From NCBI GenBank assembly GCA_964466155.1, contig CAYXMY010000001.1, forward strand, positions 1-64,000: a DNA stretch of 64,000 bases, in the 5' to 3' direction. The notes beneath the pieces were generated by a model that was not told the origin of the DNA, did no database searches, and saw nothing but the letters and a program-made list of their open reading frames with translations. This document shows positions 25,474 through 34,386 of the stretch, one piece after another; within the stretch, counting starts at the first letter, position 1; the number at the start of each line of letters is the position of its first letter. Source of the stretch: Caenibius sp964466155 (GTDB lineage Bacteria > Pseudomonadota > Alphaproteobacteria > Sphingomonadales > Sphingomonadaceae). The position numbers were made by a program, and so were the translations under genes.

Positions 25474-26664
25474 GTGACAGTGGATTACGATCCCTTTTCG
25501 ACCGAAGCGATGCGCGACCCGCACCCGATCTACAAGGATCTGCGTGCGGAAGGTTGCCCGCATTTCGTCGAAGCGCGGCGCGCCTGGGCTCTGACACTGT
25601 ACGACGATCTCAAGAAAGCGAGCCTGCGCAACGCCTGGCTCGATTTCTCGGCCGGGCAGACCCCGGCGCAACTGATGCTGGGCGAACCGGTGCCGCACAC
25701 GTTCATGACGATGAATGTGCCCTACAACCGCAAATGGCGCGGGCTGTTGGAACCGTTCTACGGCGCGGGTGCGATCCAGAAGGAAATCCCCCGTCTCAAA
25801 GCGGCCATCGCCAGAGAACTGGAGCCTTTGCGCGGGCAGGATAGCTTCGATGTCTATCACGATTTCGCCAATCAGGTGATGTGCATCAACGCCGGGTACA
25901 ATCTCGGCCTGCCGCGCGAACAGGCAATCGCGGCGCGCAATCTGATCGACCGGATGATTCTCAACCGCGTGCCGGGGCAGGTCGGTTCTTCCACGCCCGA
26001 CAGCCAGCAGGCGGCGGGCGAGCTGATGCACCTGCTGATGGGCCACGTCGCCCATATGCGCGCCGATCCCACGGCGGGCGGCCCGCAGGGCAAAGTGCTG
26101 CGCGATGCCGAAGTGGATGGCCAGCGCCTCTCGGATCAGGACCTGTTGTTCTATCTTTTCAGCCTGCTGGTCGTCGGATCGGAAACCACCCCGATGGCGG
26201 TGGCGGGCACGCTGTATTACCTCGCCCGCCATCCTGAGCAGAAGGCGATGGTGCTGGCCGATCATAGCCGGCTGGCCGATGCTTTTCGCGAAACGCTGCG
26301 CTACGATCAGCCGACCAACATGCTCGCCCGCCGCGCGGCGACCGATTTCGAACTGAACGGGGCGGAGATCAAGGCGGGCGACAATCTGCTGTTCATCTAC
26401 GCCTCGGCCAATCGCGATGCGAACCGCTTTGCCAATCCGGACCGCTTCGACATCACCCGTACGAACGAGGGCGATCTCAGCTTCGGCATGGGCGCGCATT
26501 TCTGCCTTGGGGCGGCGCTGGCCGTTGTCGCGGGCGAACTGATGCTGCGCGCGATCTTCGATCTGATCGAGGATTACGAAGTGATCGAGGAGGAATGCGA
26601 GCGCGCCTTCGGCGAGCATCTCAACGGCTTTATCCGGATGACGATCAGGCCGCGCTGGAAGTAG
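25474..26664 (+). CDS. edcA: Cytochrome P450 (EdcA-like, estrone 4-hydroxylase candidate)
   Basis: The protein has 396 residues, is soluble, and starts with GTG 25474 after CCGGAGA. The I-helix oxygen motif is VVGSETT (near 233-239), the ExxR pair is E273/R276 in FRETLRY, and the haem loop is LSFGMGAHFCLGAALA with the Cys thiolate at 344. It is the last gene of the rightward operon, 22 bases after the DUF35 gene. In the edc cluster the P450 EdcA hydroxylates estrone at C4, producing the catechol cleaved by EdcB. No ferredoxin or ferredoxin reductase gene is in the window, so its redox partners are encoded elsewhere. Its 3' end overlaps the converging TetR gene by 20 bases. Confidence 0.9.
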   Translation: MTVDYDPFSTEAMRDPHPIYKDLRAEGCPHFVEARRAWALTLYDDLKKASLRNAWLDFSAGQTPAQLMLGEPVPHTFMTMNVPYNRKWRGLLEPFYGAGAIQKEIPRLKAAIARELEPLRGQDSFDVYHDFANQVMCINAGYNLGLPREQAIAARNLIDRMILNRVPGQVGSSTPDSQQAAGELMHLLMGHVAHMRADPTAGGPQGKVLRDAEVDGQRLSDQDLLFYLFSLLVVGSETTPMAVAGTLYYLARHPEQKAMVLADHSRLADAFRETLRYDQPTNMLARRAATDFELNGAEIKAGDNLLFIYASANRDANRFANPDRFDITRTNEGDLSFGMGAHFCLGAALAVVAGELMLRAIFDLIEDYEVIEEECERAFGEHLNGFIRMTIRPRWK

Positions 26665-27265
26665 CGCCGCCCACTTGCTTCAGCCCCGCCACGATGATCT
26701 TGGCCATCAGGCGGAAATCGTCGATTTCGAGATTGTCCGGATCGAAGAACGAGCGCTGCACCATCGGCCCCACGATCAGTTCATGCGCGATCGTGGGCGG
26801 TGTCGCAGCAGGCAGTTCCCCCCGGTCGATCGCGCGCTGGATCATGGCGATGCCCGATGCGCGGCGGCGGTTCACCGTTTCATGCAGGCGTGCGGCCAAG
26901 GCTTCGTTGTGCATCGCTTCGCTGACGAGCGCGGGCAGCACGCTGGGGAGCGAGGTCGTGCGCAGAAATTCGTAATACTGGGTGATGTAAGCGACGATCT
27001 CCCCCTCCAGATCGCCGGTTTCGTGAATTTCGATGAGCGGCAGCAGATCGAACGCCGCGATTGCCAATTCCTCCTTGGTCGCCCAGCGGCGATAGATCGT
27101 GGCCTTGCTCACTTTCGCGCGGGCGACAACCGCATCCACCGTCAATCCCGAGAAGCCGACTTCCCCCAACAGGGTGAGCGTTTCTTCCAGAATTGCCTTT
27201 TCACGGCTGGCATCGCGCGGCCTTCCGGGCGAACGGCGCGGCGCAGGTTTCTTATCTGGTGCCAC
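26645..27265 (-). CDS. edcR: TetR/AcrR-family regulator (EdcR-like repressor candidate)
   Basis: With the GTG at 27265 as start the protein has 206 residues, the normal family length; GGGGGA lies about 10 bases upstream. An ATG 30 codons earlier would add a poorly conserved extension. The DNA-binding domain occupies about residues 15-65: PGRPRDASREKAILEETL, then GFSGLTVDAVVARAKVSKAT and IYRRWATKEELA, the canonical TetR helix-turn-helix. The rest is an effector-binding helical domain. Caenibius tardaugens has a TetR-type repressor, EdcR, inside its edc cluster that responds to estradiol and estrone; position and family agree. Its 3' end overlaps the P450 gene by 20 bases. Confidence 0.85.
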   Translation of the reverse strand: MAPDKKPAPRRSPGRPRDASREKAILEETLTLLGEVGFSGLTVDAVVARAKVSKATIYRRWATKEELAIAAFDLLPLIEIHETGDLEGEIVAYITQYYEFLRTTSLPSVLPALVSEAMHNEALAARLHETVNRRRASGIAMIQRAIDRGELPAATPPTIAHELIVGPMVQRSFFDPDNLEIDDFRLMAKIIVAGLKQVGGATSSAA

Positions 27266-27539
27266 GTATCGCTTTCCCCCGGTTTCCAAATCGACATTCC
27301 GTGTTTTTGCGATAGGCGGGCTATCCGGCCTGTTCAACCCTGTGAAAGCAAGCATTTGCAGGGATTGTCCGCTCTCGTTTCACTGGGGGGACCGGGGATA
27401 AGTTCAGGCATGCGCCCGATGCGGCAAACAGAACCGAAACCGCCAATAAGCGCTCCACCACCACTGCGAGCAGTTGCATATTGCGCTGCGATGCGGAAGC
27501 AGTGCAGGCGATAGAATGGCGGGGCATGGAAGGCAGGGC
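27266..27539. promoter_or_regulatory. Divergent region between the TetR gene and the GMC oxidoreductase
   Basis: The 274 bases hold the promoters of two divergent genes. A short perfect inverted repeat, GATAG (27311-27315) with CTATC (27321-27325) and spacer GCGGG, lies about 46 bases upstream of the TetR start and could be an autoregulatory site. GATAG also occurs inside the second 17-mer of the edc control region. No convincing -35/-10 pair was identified. Confidence 0.4.
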
Positions 27540-29174
27540 ATGACAGCGAACGAATTCGATTACGTGATCGTCGGTGCGGGGGTCGCCGGATGTATCCTCG
27601 CCAACCGCCTTTCCGCCGATCCGCAAAACCGCGTCCTCCTGCTGGAAGCAGGTGGCAAGGACAACAGCCCGCTGATCGCCGCCCCCGGCGGATTGCTGCC
27701 GATCATGATGTCGGGGCGCTATGCCTGGCGCTATATGTCGGCCCCGCAGAAGCATCTGGATGACCGGGTGCTCTATCTTCCGCGCGGCAAGGTTCTGGGC
27801 GGCGGCTCGTCAATCAACGGCATGGTGTATGACCGGGGCATGCACAGCGATTACGACCGCTGGGCGCAAGCGGGCAATGCGGGCTGGTCCTTCGCCGAAG
27901 TGCTGCCCTATTTCCGCAAGCTCGAAACCTACCATCCGCATGACGATGCCTGGCACGGACAGAACGGCCCGATCCAGATCACCCGCGCGGATCAGACCCA
28001 TCCCTTTACCCAGGCGTTTATCGAGGCCGGGCAACAGGCGGGGTATGCCTGCAATCCCGATCTCAACGGGGCATCGCGCGAAGGGTTCGGCGCAGTCGAT
28101 CTGACGGTGGGCAACGGCAAACGGTCGAGCGCATCGGCCGCTTATCTCCGCCCGGTCATCCGCCGCCCGAACCTGACCGTGGAGACAGGCGCCCAGATGC
28201 GCAAGATCCTGTTCGAAGGCAAACGCGCCACCGGCGTCGTCTATCGCCGGGATGGGGAAAGCGAAGACCGGGTTGCCCACGCAACCCGCGAAACGATCCT
28301 TAGCGCAGGCGCCATCAATTCCCCCCATCTGCTGATGCTGTCCGGCATCGGGCCTGCCGCGCACCTTGCCGAACACGGGATTCCGCTGGTGCACGATCTG
28401 CCCGGCGTCGGCCAGAACTTGCAGGATCATCTGGCCGTCCATGTGAAATATAAGGCGACCAAGCCGCTTTCGATGCTGCGCTATCTCAACCCGGTGCGCG
28501 GGGCCTTCGCTCTTGGGCAATATCTGTTGTTCAAGCGCGGCGTGCTAACGCAAACGGGAATGTCGGCGGCCTGCTTCGTCAAATCCGATCCGGCGCTGGA
28601 TGAACCCGATATCAAGATGCTGCTGGTCATGGCGCTGATGAGCCACAACGGCCAGAAAATGGTGCCGATGCATGGCTTCTACGCCCACACCAATGTCGCC
28701 CGGCCCGAAGCGCGCGGCAGCGTGACTTTGGCCAGTGCCGACCCGGACGCACCGCCGGTGATCGATCAGAACTATCTCGGCACTGAAAATGACCGGCGCG
28801 TGGCCCGTGCCGCCGTGCGCGCGGCGCGCGAAATCTTCCGCCAGCCAGCCTTCGATGCTTTTCGCGGCGAAGAGCTTGCCCCCGGCCCCCATGTGCAAAG
28901 CGACGAGGATATCGACGCCTATATCCGCGCGCAGGCGGAAGCCGACTATCACTCCACCGGCACCGCGCGCATGGGCAACGATCCGCTGGCCGTGGTCGAT
29001 CCGCAATTGTGCGTCCATGGTATCGCGGGACTGCGGGTGGTGGATGCCTCCGTCATGCCGCATCTGCCCGGCGCCAACACCGGCATTCCCGTGGCGATGA
29101 TCGCGGAAAAGGCGGCCGACATGATCCTCGGCAATCCGCCCCTTCCCGCGGCGGAAATTCCTGCAAGCGCCTGA
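27540..29174 (+). CDS. GMC-family FAD oxidoreductase (choline dehydrogenase-like)
   Basis: The protein has 544 residues starting at MTANEFDYVIVGAGVAG, with GGAAGG eight bases upstream. It has the FAD-binding Rossmann motif GAGVAG, GMC signature 1 around PRGKVLGGGSSINGMVYDRG, signature 2 GAINSPHLLMLSGIGPA, and the C-terminal active-site His region DYHSTGTARMG followed by NTGIPVAMIAEKAADMI. It should oxidise a primary or secondary alcohol at the expense of a quinone or cytochrome acceptor; the substrate is not visible. It is monocistronic, with a terminator directly after it. Confidence 0.9.
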   Translation: MTANEFDYVIVGAGVAGCILANRLSADPQNRVLLLEAGGKDNSPLIAAPGGLLPIMMSGRYAWRYMSAPQKHLDDRVLYLPRGKVLGGGSSINGMVYDRGMHSDYDRWAQAGNAGWSFAEVLPYFRKLETYHPHDDAWHGQNGPIQITRADQTHPFTQAFIEAGQQAGYACNPDLNGASREGFGAVDLTVGNGKRSSASAAYLRPVIRRPNLTVETGAQMRKILFEGKRATGVVYRRDGESEDRVAHATRETILSAGAINSPHLLMLSGIGPAAHLAEHGIPLVHDLPGVGQNLQDHLAVHVKYKATKPLSMLRYLNPVRGAFALGQYLLFKRGVLTQTGMSAACFVKSDPALDEPDIKMLLVMALMSHNGQKMVPMHGFYAHTNVARPEARGSVTLASADPDAPPVIDQNYLGTENDRRVARAAVRAAREIFRQPAFDAFRGEELAPGPHVQSDEDIDAYIRAQAEADYHSTGTARMGNDPLAVVDPQLCVHGIAGLRVVDASVMPHLPGANTGIPVAMIAEKAADMILGNPPLPAAEIPASA

Positions 29175-29192
29175 TCGCGGGCAATACGAAAA

Positions 29193-29218
29193 GCCCCGCC
29201 TCCTTGCGAAGGCGGGGC
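29193..29218. terminator. Intrinsic terminator between GMC and KstD-like genes
   Basis: GCCCCGCCT (29193-29201) and AGGCGGGGC (29210-29218) form a 9-bp stem with an 8-base loop, preceded by AAAA and followed by a short T-rich stretch. It lies between convergent genes and may act on both. Confidence 0.75.
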
Positions 29219-29261
29219 CGTTTCATCGGTCGCAGGCGGGATACTTTCCCGCCCGCTACCC

Positions 29262-30953
29262 TTATTCGTTGCCGCCGGTCATATCGCGCGCCGCGATATA
29301 GCCGAAGGTCATCGCCGGACCGAGCGTGCTGCCCGCGCCGGGATAGCTTTCGCCCATCACCGAGGCGGAGTTGTTGCCCACGGCATAGAGACCCTGGATC
29401 GCCTTCCCGGCATCGTCGAGCACTTGCGCCTTGGCATTGGTCAGCAGGCCGCCGTTGGTGCCGATATCGCCCGGATAGATCGGCATCGCATAGAACGGCG
29501 CTTCGGTCAGCGCGCGCAGGCACGGGTTGGGCATGTTGCGCGGATCGCCGTACATCTTGTCGTAAGCCGCCCGCCCGCGATGGAACAGCGGATCTTCGCC
29601 TTTCGCCGCATTCTCGTTGAATTCGGCAACGGTCTTGCTCAGCGCTACCGGATCGACGCCCATCTGCGTGGCCAGTTCCTCGATCGTTTTCGCTTTCTTG
29701 AGGATCTGCTTCACCGCACCGCTTTGCAACCAGTCGGGCATCAGCGGATAGACCGGCCCCATGGGGAACTGGTGGCGATAGCGATAGTCGAACACCATCC
29801 AGCTCGGGCTGGCATCGCCATGTTCAAGCTGACGCCGGGCCATCTGTTGTCCGGCAACGTGATAGGACGCCGCTTCGTTGAGATAGCGCTGCCCCTTCTG
29901 GTTGACCATGATACAGCCCGGCAGCGCGCGCTCCATCGTCGCCAGGCGTCCGCGATCTTCACCCGGAACGTAGAACACCGGCGCAGCCCAGGTGGATTGC
30001 ATGTTCATCGTCGTGGCGCCGATGCCCTGCCCCGCGCGAATGGAATCGCCGGTGTTGCTGGTCACGCCGCCTGAAATCTGCGCCGTGGGATAGAGCGGCG
30101 CGTATTCCTTGCGCATTTCCTGGTTCTTGTCGAACCCGCCGGCCGCCAGAACTACACCCTTGCGCGCGCGGATTCGCATCGGCTTGCCTTTGTGCGTGAT
30201 GACGGCGCCCGTCACCTGATCGCCTTCACGGACGAGTTCGGTCAACGGGCTTTCCAGCCACAGCGGGACGTTCCGCTCGTTCAAGGCCAGACGCAGACCG
30301 CCCGACAGGGCATTGCCCAGCGTGAGACGGCGATCCTTGCCCGAAGTGAAACGGAACGGAAGGTCGAGCCAGTATTTCGCCATGTTCACGGCCAGATGCG
30401 TGAACCACCCCTTCGTGCGGTACAACAGTTCCGTGGTTTCCGCGAAATTCCAGTTCAGCCAGCCGAACAGGCTGGCCGCGGGCGAAGCGAAACGCAGCGT
30501 ACGCACATCGGCGCCCAACTGCTTGCCATCGAGCTGCAATGGCAGATGGGTGCGGAAGCCCGTCGGCGAACCGCCGGGGTTTTCCGCATGATAATCGGGA
30601 TAAGGGACCGAGATATAGCGGACCTGGGTGTTGTCCAGCACCCAGCGCAGCATCGGCGCGGCATTGTCGACATAGGCCTGGATGTTTTCATCCGGCACGT
30701 TGTCCTTCGACAGCCCGCGAATGTAGGTAAAGGCGTCGTCGAGATTATCGTCGAACCCCGCCTCGCGGGCGAGATCGCTGCCCGGAATCCAGATGCCGCC
30801 GCCGGATGTGGCGGAAGTGCCGCCCCACAGCTTGTCCTTTTCGACGACCAACACATCGGCATTGTTCTTCGCCGCGACCAGCGCGCTGAGCATGCCGCCC
30901 GCGCCCGAGCCGACGACGAGGACATCGACTTCTTTATCCCAATTCTGGCTCAT
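29262..30953 (-). CDS. kstD: KstD-like FAD-dependent 3-ketosteroid dehydrogenase
   Basis: The protein has 563 residues starting MSQNWDKEVDVLVVGSGAGG with the FAD dinucleotide motif. GGTSATSGGGIWIPGS, PFYAMPIYPGDIGTNGG and the C-terminal GNNSASVMGESYPGAGSTLG followed by AMTFGYIAARDM are characteristic of 3-ketosteroid-delta1-dehydrogenases and their delta4-type relatives. KstD introduces the 1,2 double bond in ring A of 3-ketosteroids, the reaction that with 9-alpha-hydroxylation leads to ring-B opening in androgen-type degradation. It follows an SDR gene by four bases. Whether the substrate is a steroid or another cyclic ketone cannot be settled from sequence. Confidence 0.85.
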   Translation of the reverse strand: MSQNWDKEVDVLVVGSGAGGMLSALVAAKNNADVLVVEKDKLWGGTSATSGGGIWIPGSDLAREAGFDDNLDDAFTYIRGLSKDNVPDENIQAYVDNAAPMLRWVLDNTQVRYISVPYPDYHAENPGGSPTGFRTHLPLQLDGKQLGADVRTLRFASPAASLFGWLNWNFAETTELLYRTKGWFTHLAVNMAKYWLDLPFRFTSGKDRRLTLGNALSGGLRLALNERNVPLWLESPLTELVREGDQVTGAVITHKGKPMRIRARKGVVLAAGGFDKNQEMRKEYAPLYPTAQISGGVTSNTGDSIRAGQGIGATTMNMQSTWAAPVFYVPGEDRGRLATMERALPGCIMVNQKGQRYLNEAASYHVAGQQMARRQLEHGDASPSWMVFDYRYRHQFPMGPVYPLMPDWLQSGAVKQILKKAKTIEELATQMGVDPVALSKTVAEFNENAAKGEDPLFHRGRAAYDKMYGDPRNMPNPCLRALTEAPFYAMPIYPGDIGTNGGLLTNAKAQVLDDAGKAIQGLYAVGNNSASVMGESYPGAGSTLGPAMTFGYIAARDMTGGNE

Positions 30954-30957
30954 ATCT

Positions 30958-31746
30958 TTATTCCGCGCTGAAAAATTGAGGAGCCTTGCGCTCGACGATG
31001 GCCTGATTCCGATTGGAGAATGTCGGTTCCAGCGCTTCGGGCTGCGGGAATATCCAGTATTCGCCGCGTTCCACCGCATCGAGCACCAGCGGCGCGAATT
31101 CATCGCCCGTCATGCCGTGCTGTTCGAGCATGCTCGTCATCGTGGTGTGGAAGCCTTCCGCCTGCTCGGGCGGCGCTTCACGGAAAATGCCGGACTTGAC
31201 CGGCCCCGGCGCCAGCAACGAGACGCCGATCTTCGATCCCAGAATCTGCAACTCGCCCGCCAGGCTTTCGGTCAGCGCCACAGTGGCGAACTTGGTGGCC
31301 GAATAAGGGGCCATCAGCGGCGAAGGAAGGAACCCGCCGACAGACGCCGTGTTGATGATCCGCGCCGGGCGGTCGGCGGCCAGCAGCCGGGGCACGAAAG
31401 CGCGCAACCCGTTGAGGATACCTTCGATGTTGACGGCCCACGCCTGCTGCCATTTTTCGGCCGGAATTTCCCAACTGTTGCCGGTGGCCAGAACGCCCGC
31501 GTTGTTGAACAGCAGATCGACCTGCCCGTGGGCCTTGTACGCCTTTTCGGCCAGCGCTTCGCAGGCGGCCAGATCGGTCACATCGGTCTGCACCGCATAG
31601 GCGGCATTGCCGATTCCGCGCGCCACTTCCTGCAGTGCGGCCTCGTCACGGTCGGCCAGCACGACCTGCATTCCACGACGGGCGGCTTCGCGCGCCAGCC
31701 CGGCGCCAATCCCGCCGGCTGCGCCGGTAATTACGGCAACGGTCAT
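30958..31746 (-). CDS. SDR family oxidoreductase
   Basis: The protein has 262 residues; the ATG at 31746 is preceded by AAGGAGAGA at correct spacing. Motifs are TGAAGGIGAGLA, NNAGVL, the Ser in NTASVGGF, and YSATK. The SDR is of the classical NAD(P) type; the extended C-terminal part (residues 195-262) with EYWIFPQPEAL is seen in many sphingomonad SDRs acting on lipids or steroids. It forms a two-gene operon with the KstD-like gene, so a hydroxysteroid dehydrogenase providing the ketone for KstD is plausible. Confidence 0.85.
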   Translation of the reverse strand: MTVAVITGAAGGIGAGLAREAARRGMQVVLADRDEAALQEVARGIGNAAYAVQTDVTDLAACEALAEKAYKAHGQVDLLFNNAGVLATGNSWEIPAEKWQQAWAVNIEGILNGLRAFVPRLLAADRPARIINTASVGGFLPSPLMAPYSATKFATVALTESLAGELQILGSKIGVSLLAPGPVKSGIFREAPPEQAEGFHTTMTSMLEQHGMTGDEFAPLVLDAVERGEYWIFPQPEALEPTFSNRNQAIVERKAPQFFSAE

Positions 31747-31900
31747 CCAAAATCTCTCCTTCAAGGGGATGTAAACGGCAAGGATTCGCCGCCGTCAATG
31801 ACGCGTGCGCGATCGTCCCCCGCAGCCTGCTGCAACACAGGCATTTTCCCACCGAATTGACGACGCAACTGTGGACACGCTTGCCAATAAGTCAACACCA

Positions 31901-31928
31901 TGCGTAGAATGTCGGCCAATAATCTACG
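31901..31928 (+). promoter_or_regulatory. Promoter with shared TGCGTAGAA element upstream of the 31951 SDR
   Basis: TGCGTAGAA (31901-31909) opens a block that ends in TCTACG (31923-31928), giving the inverted repeat CGTAGA-N14-TCTACG. A -35-like TTGCCA (31881-31886) and a -10-like TAGAAT (31905-31910) sit around it, 18 bases apart. The same 9-mer occurs upstream of the 45860 and 50832 operons. AGGTGAGG near the ATG of the SDR provides the ribosome binding site. Confidence 0.5.
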
Positions 31929-31950
31929 AATTGACACAAGGTGAGGATGC

Positions 31951-32712
31951 ATGACCGATCTTAGCGGCAAAGTAGCACTTATCACCGGCGCGGGTCAGGG
32001 TGTGGGGCAGGGAATCGCCTTCGCGCTCGCCGATGCCGGCGCCAGCGTCGTGCTGGCTGGGCGGACACTGGAAAAGGTCCAGAAATCGGCCGATGAAATC
32101 ATCAAGCGCGGCGGCAAGGCAATGGCCTTGGCCTGCAACGTAAAAGCGGCGGATGATCTTGCCCAGGCGGTCGATGCCACAGTGAAGGAATTCGGCGGGC
32201 TCGATATCCTCGTCAACAACGCGCAGGAAGTGCCGCTCGGCACGCTGGACAAGGTCACCGACGCGGCGTTCACCGCAGGCTTCGAATCGGGGCCGCTGGC
32301 CACGATGCGCCTGATGAAACTGGCCCACCCCCATATGAAGGCGCGCGGCGGCGGGACGATCTTCAATTTCGCCTCTTCCGCCGGCATCCGCTGGGATATG
32401 AGCGGCTACGGCGCGTATGGTGCGGTCAAGCAGGCGATCCGCAGCCTGACCCGCGCAGCCGCAGCCGAATGGGGACCGGACAACATCCGCGTGCTGACGA
32501 TTGCCCCGCACGCGGAATCGCCAGGCCTCAAGGGCTGGTTCGAAGCCAACCCCGAAGAAGCCGCCGCGTTCTTCCGCACCATTCCGCTGGGCCGTATCGG
32601 CAGGCTCGAAGAAGATATCGGCCGTGCCCTCGTCGCCCTGTGCGGCACTGACCTCAGCTATCTCACCGGCGCCACCATTCCGCTCGACGGCGGCCAGGCA
32701 AACTTCGACTGA
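31951..32712 (+). CDS. SDR family oxidoreductase
   Basis: The protein has 253 residues. TGAGQGVGQGIA binds the cofactor, and the usual NNAG is NNAQ here. The catalytic region has FASSAGIRWD and YGAVKQAIRSL, with Y-x3-K intact. IPLDGGQANFD ends the chain as in FabG-like SDRs. It begins an operon with the EthD-domain protein (11-base gap) and possibly the AraC regulator. Function beyond NAD(P)-linked alcohol/ketone interconversion is not determined. Confidence 0.85.
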   Translation: MTDLSGKVALITGAGQGVGQGIAFALADAGASVVLAGRTLEKVQKSADEIIKRGGKAMALACNVKAADDLAQAVDATVKEFGGLDILVNNAQEVPLGTLDKVTDAAFTAGFESGPLATMRLMKLAHPHMKARGGGTIFNFASSAGIRWDMSGYGAYGAVKQAIRSLTRAAAAEWGPDNIRVLTIAPHAESPGLKGWFEANPEEAAAFFRTIPLGRIGRLEEDIGRALVALCGTDLSYLTGATIPLDGGQANFD

Positions 32713-32723
32713 GGCGAAACGAC

Positions 32724-33434
32724 ATGGAAAAAGTCATTTACGCCCTTTGGAAAGCCGAAGGCGAAGATCGCGAGACCTTCAATTCCCGTCTCCTGGAACA
32801 GCTTCCCGAAGCGCTGAAGAAAACCGGCGCCACGAAAGTGCGCATCAACCTGCGCGATGCCACGGTCGATCCGGCGGCACCCCTGATCCAGCAATGGCAG
32901 CAGCCGATGCAGGATGCCGTGGTGCAATTGTGGCTGCCTTCGGCCAATGCCATATTCCGGGGCGATACCGATGCCGCCATCGCCGCCCGGTGCGGCCGTT
33001 TCGCCGCCTGGCTGGTCGCGGAATCGGCCATCATCCCCAACACCCAGCATCCGCCGGTAAAGAAGGGTGAACGGACCTGGGGCTGGTCGCAGGCGAGCTT
33101 CATTTCTTTCCGCAAGGATATGCGCTGGGAAGATTCCATCAAGCATTGGCATAGCCACCACGCGCGTGTGGCCATCGATACTCAGTCGAACTTCGAATAT
33201 ATCCAGAACCTGATCGTCCGTCCGCTGACGGACAATGCGCCGACTTATGGCGCATTCGTGGAAGAATGCTTCCCGCTGGAAGCCATGACGGATAGCTACG
33301 TCTTCTTCGACGCGGTGGGCGATGAGGATAAATATCAGGCCAATTTCAAGGCAATGATGGATAGCTGCGCCGGTTTCATCGATGCGAGCCAGATCGACAT
33401 CGTCCCGACCAGCCAGTTCGATTTCGCAGAGTGA
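32724..33434 (+). CDS. EthD-domain protein (dimeric alpha-beta barrel, two repeats)
   Basis: The protein has 236 residues with no signal or membrane segment. It has two halves of the ferredoxin-like alpha+beta type. MEKVIYALWKAEGEDRETFNSR resembles the first strand and helix of EthD domains, and KDMRWEDSIKHWHSHHARVA resembles the second, with the His cluster usual for the family. EthD proteins are small accessory or cyclase-like proteins; some help degrade ethers or polyketide-like compounds. Coupled with the SDR upstream, it may bind or isomerise the SDR product. The exact role is unknown. Confidence 0.7.
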   Translation: MEKVIYALWKAEGEDRETFNSRLLEQLPEALKKTGATKVRINLRDATVDPAAPLIQQWQQPMQDAVVQLWLPSANAIFRGDTDAAIAARCGRFAAWLVAESAIIPNTQHPPVKKGERTWGWSQASFISFRKDMRWEDSIKHWHSHHARVAIDTQSNFEYIQNLIVRPLTDNAPTYGAFVEECFPLEAMTDSYVFFDAVGDEDKYQANFKAMMDSCAGFIDASQIDIVPTSQFDFAE

Positions 33435-33458
33435 GGTAGGTTCCCCCTACCCGGCCCA

Positions 33459-34316
33459 ATGTCATTCACACCCACGATACTCAACCAGCTCGAAGTCGCG
33501 TTTGGCCGGATCGAGCTGGTTGAATGGGCCTGGCCGGACATTCTCGAATTCACCCGCACCGAAGCCGATCTGATGCTGGAGATGTCGATCCCTCCGCTTT
33601 CGACGGAAGCATCGGCCTGCTTTCCGGATATTGCACCGGACAAATACTGCTTCATGGGCACGTTGTTCGTCCGCTACCCCAACATTGCGGTCAGCGGCCG
33701 TTCCGAAGGCGGGCGCATCCGCGTTCTGCGCTGCGTATTCGAAAAGACCACCGCCCGCAGAATCCTGCGCCACAAGCCCAATCCTCCGCTCGATTTCCTG
33801 CAATCCTTGCTCAACGTCCGCAACGACGCGCTGCGCACGCTGATGCGCCTCGCCCATCGCGAACTGATCAATCCGGTCGATCCGTCCCCCGCCGCCATCG
33901 AAGCGCTGATGAACGTCATCGTGGTGGAAATGGAGCGGCTGTTCGAACGGCAGCGGGACAGCCAATCCAGCGGCCGCCTGGCAGGCTGGCAATACCGGCG
34001 CATCCGCGAACGCCTGATGCAGGGCGACGGTCAACCGGCGGTGGCCGAACTGGCGCGCCTGTGCGGCATTAGCAGCCGCCATCTCCACCGGCAGTTTCTC
34101 GCCCTGACCGGAAAAACGATCTCCAAATATATCGAGAATTTCTGGGTCGAGCAGGCCAAGGAATTGTTGCTCACCCGGGGCGTTTCGATCAAGGAAATCG
34201 CCGAGCGTTGCGGCTTTTCCCACGCCAACAGTTTTTCGCGCGCTTTTCGCCGGGTCAGCGGATTATCGCCGCAGAAATTCAGGCAACGCGCCGGAGACAG
34301 TGCGAGCGAGATATGA
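33459..34316 (+). CDS. AraC-family transcriptional regulator
   Basis: The protein has 285 residues. The C-terminal 100 residues hold the two AraC helix-turn-helix motifs: VAELARLCGISSRHLHRQF, then GVSIKEIAERCGFSHANSFS and AFRRVSGLSPQKFRQ. The N-terminal 170 residues are not a cupin; they carry a short beta-rich stretch and helices, and have no assigned ligand. It lies 24 bases after the EthD gene in the same direction, suggesting control of the local genes. A steroid-derived inducer is an inference. Confidence 0.88.
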   Translation: MSFTPTILNQLEVAFGRIELVEWAWPDILEFTRTEADLMLEMSIPPLSTEASACFPDIAPDKYCFMGTLFVRYPNIAVSGRSEGGRIRVLRCVFEKTTARRILRHKPNPPLDFLQSLLNVRNDALRTLMRLAHRELINPVDPSPAAIEALMNVIVVEMERLFERQRDSQSSGRLAGWQYRRIRERLMQGDGQPAVAELARLCGISSRHLHRQFLALTGKTISKYIENFWVEQAKELLLTRGVSIKEIAERCGFSHANSFSRAFRRVSGLSPQKFRQRAGDSASEI

Positions 34317-34338
34317 CGGGCGCACCGTGATGACATGC

Positions 34339-34354
34339 GGGGGTTCCTTCCCCC
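34339..34354. terminator. Short GC hairpin after the AraC gene
   Basis: GGGGG (34339-34343) and CCCCC (34350-34354) can pair around TTCCTT, 22 bases after the AraC stop; only a short TTGTTT follows. It is a weak terminator candidate between the regulator and the next SDR. Confidence 0.3.
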
Positions 34355-34386
34355 AACCCCTTGTTTCGATTTGAGAGGATACGATC

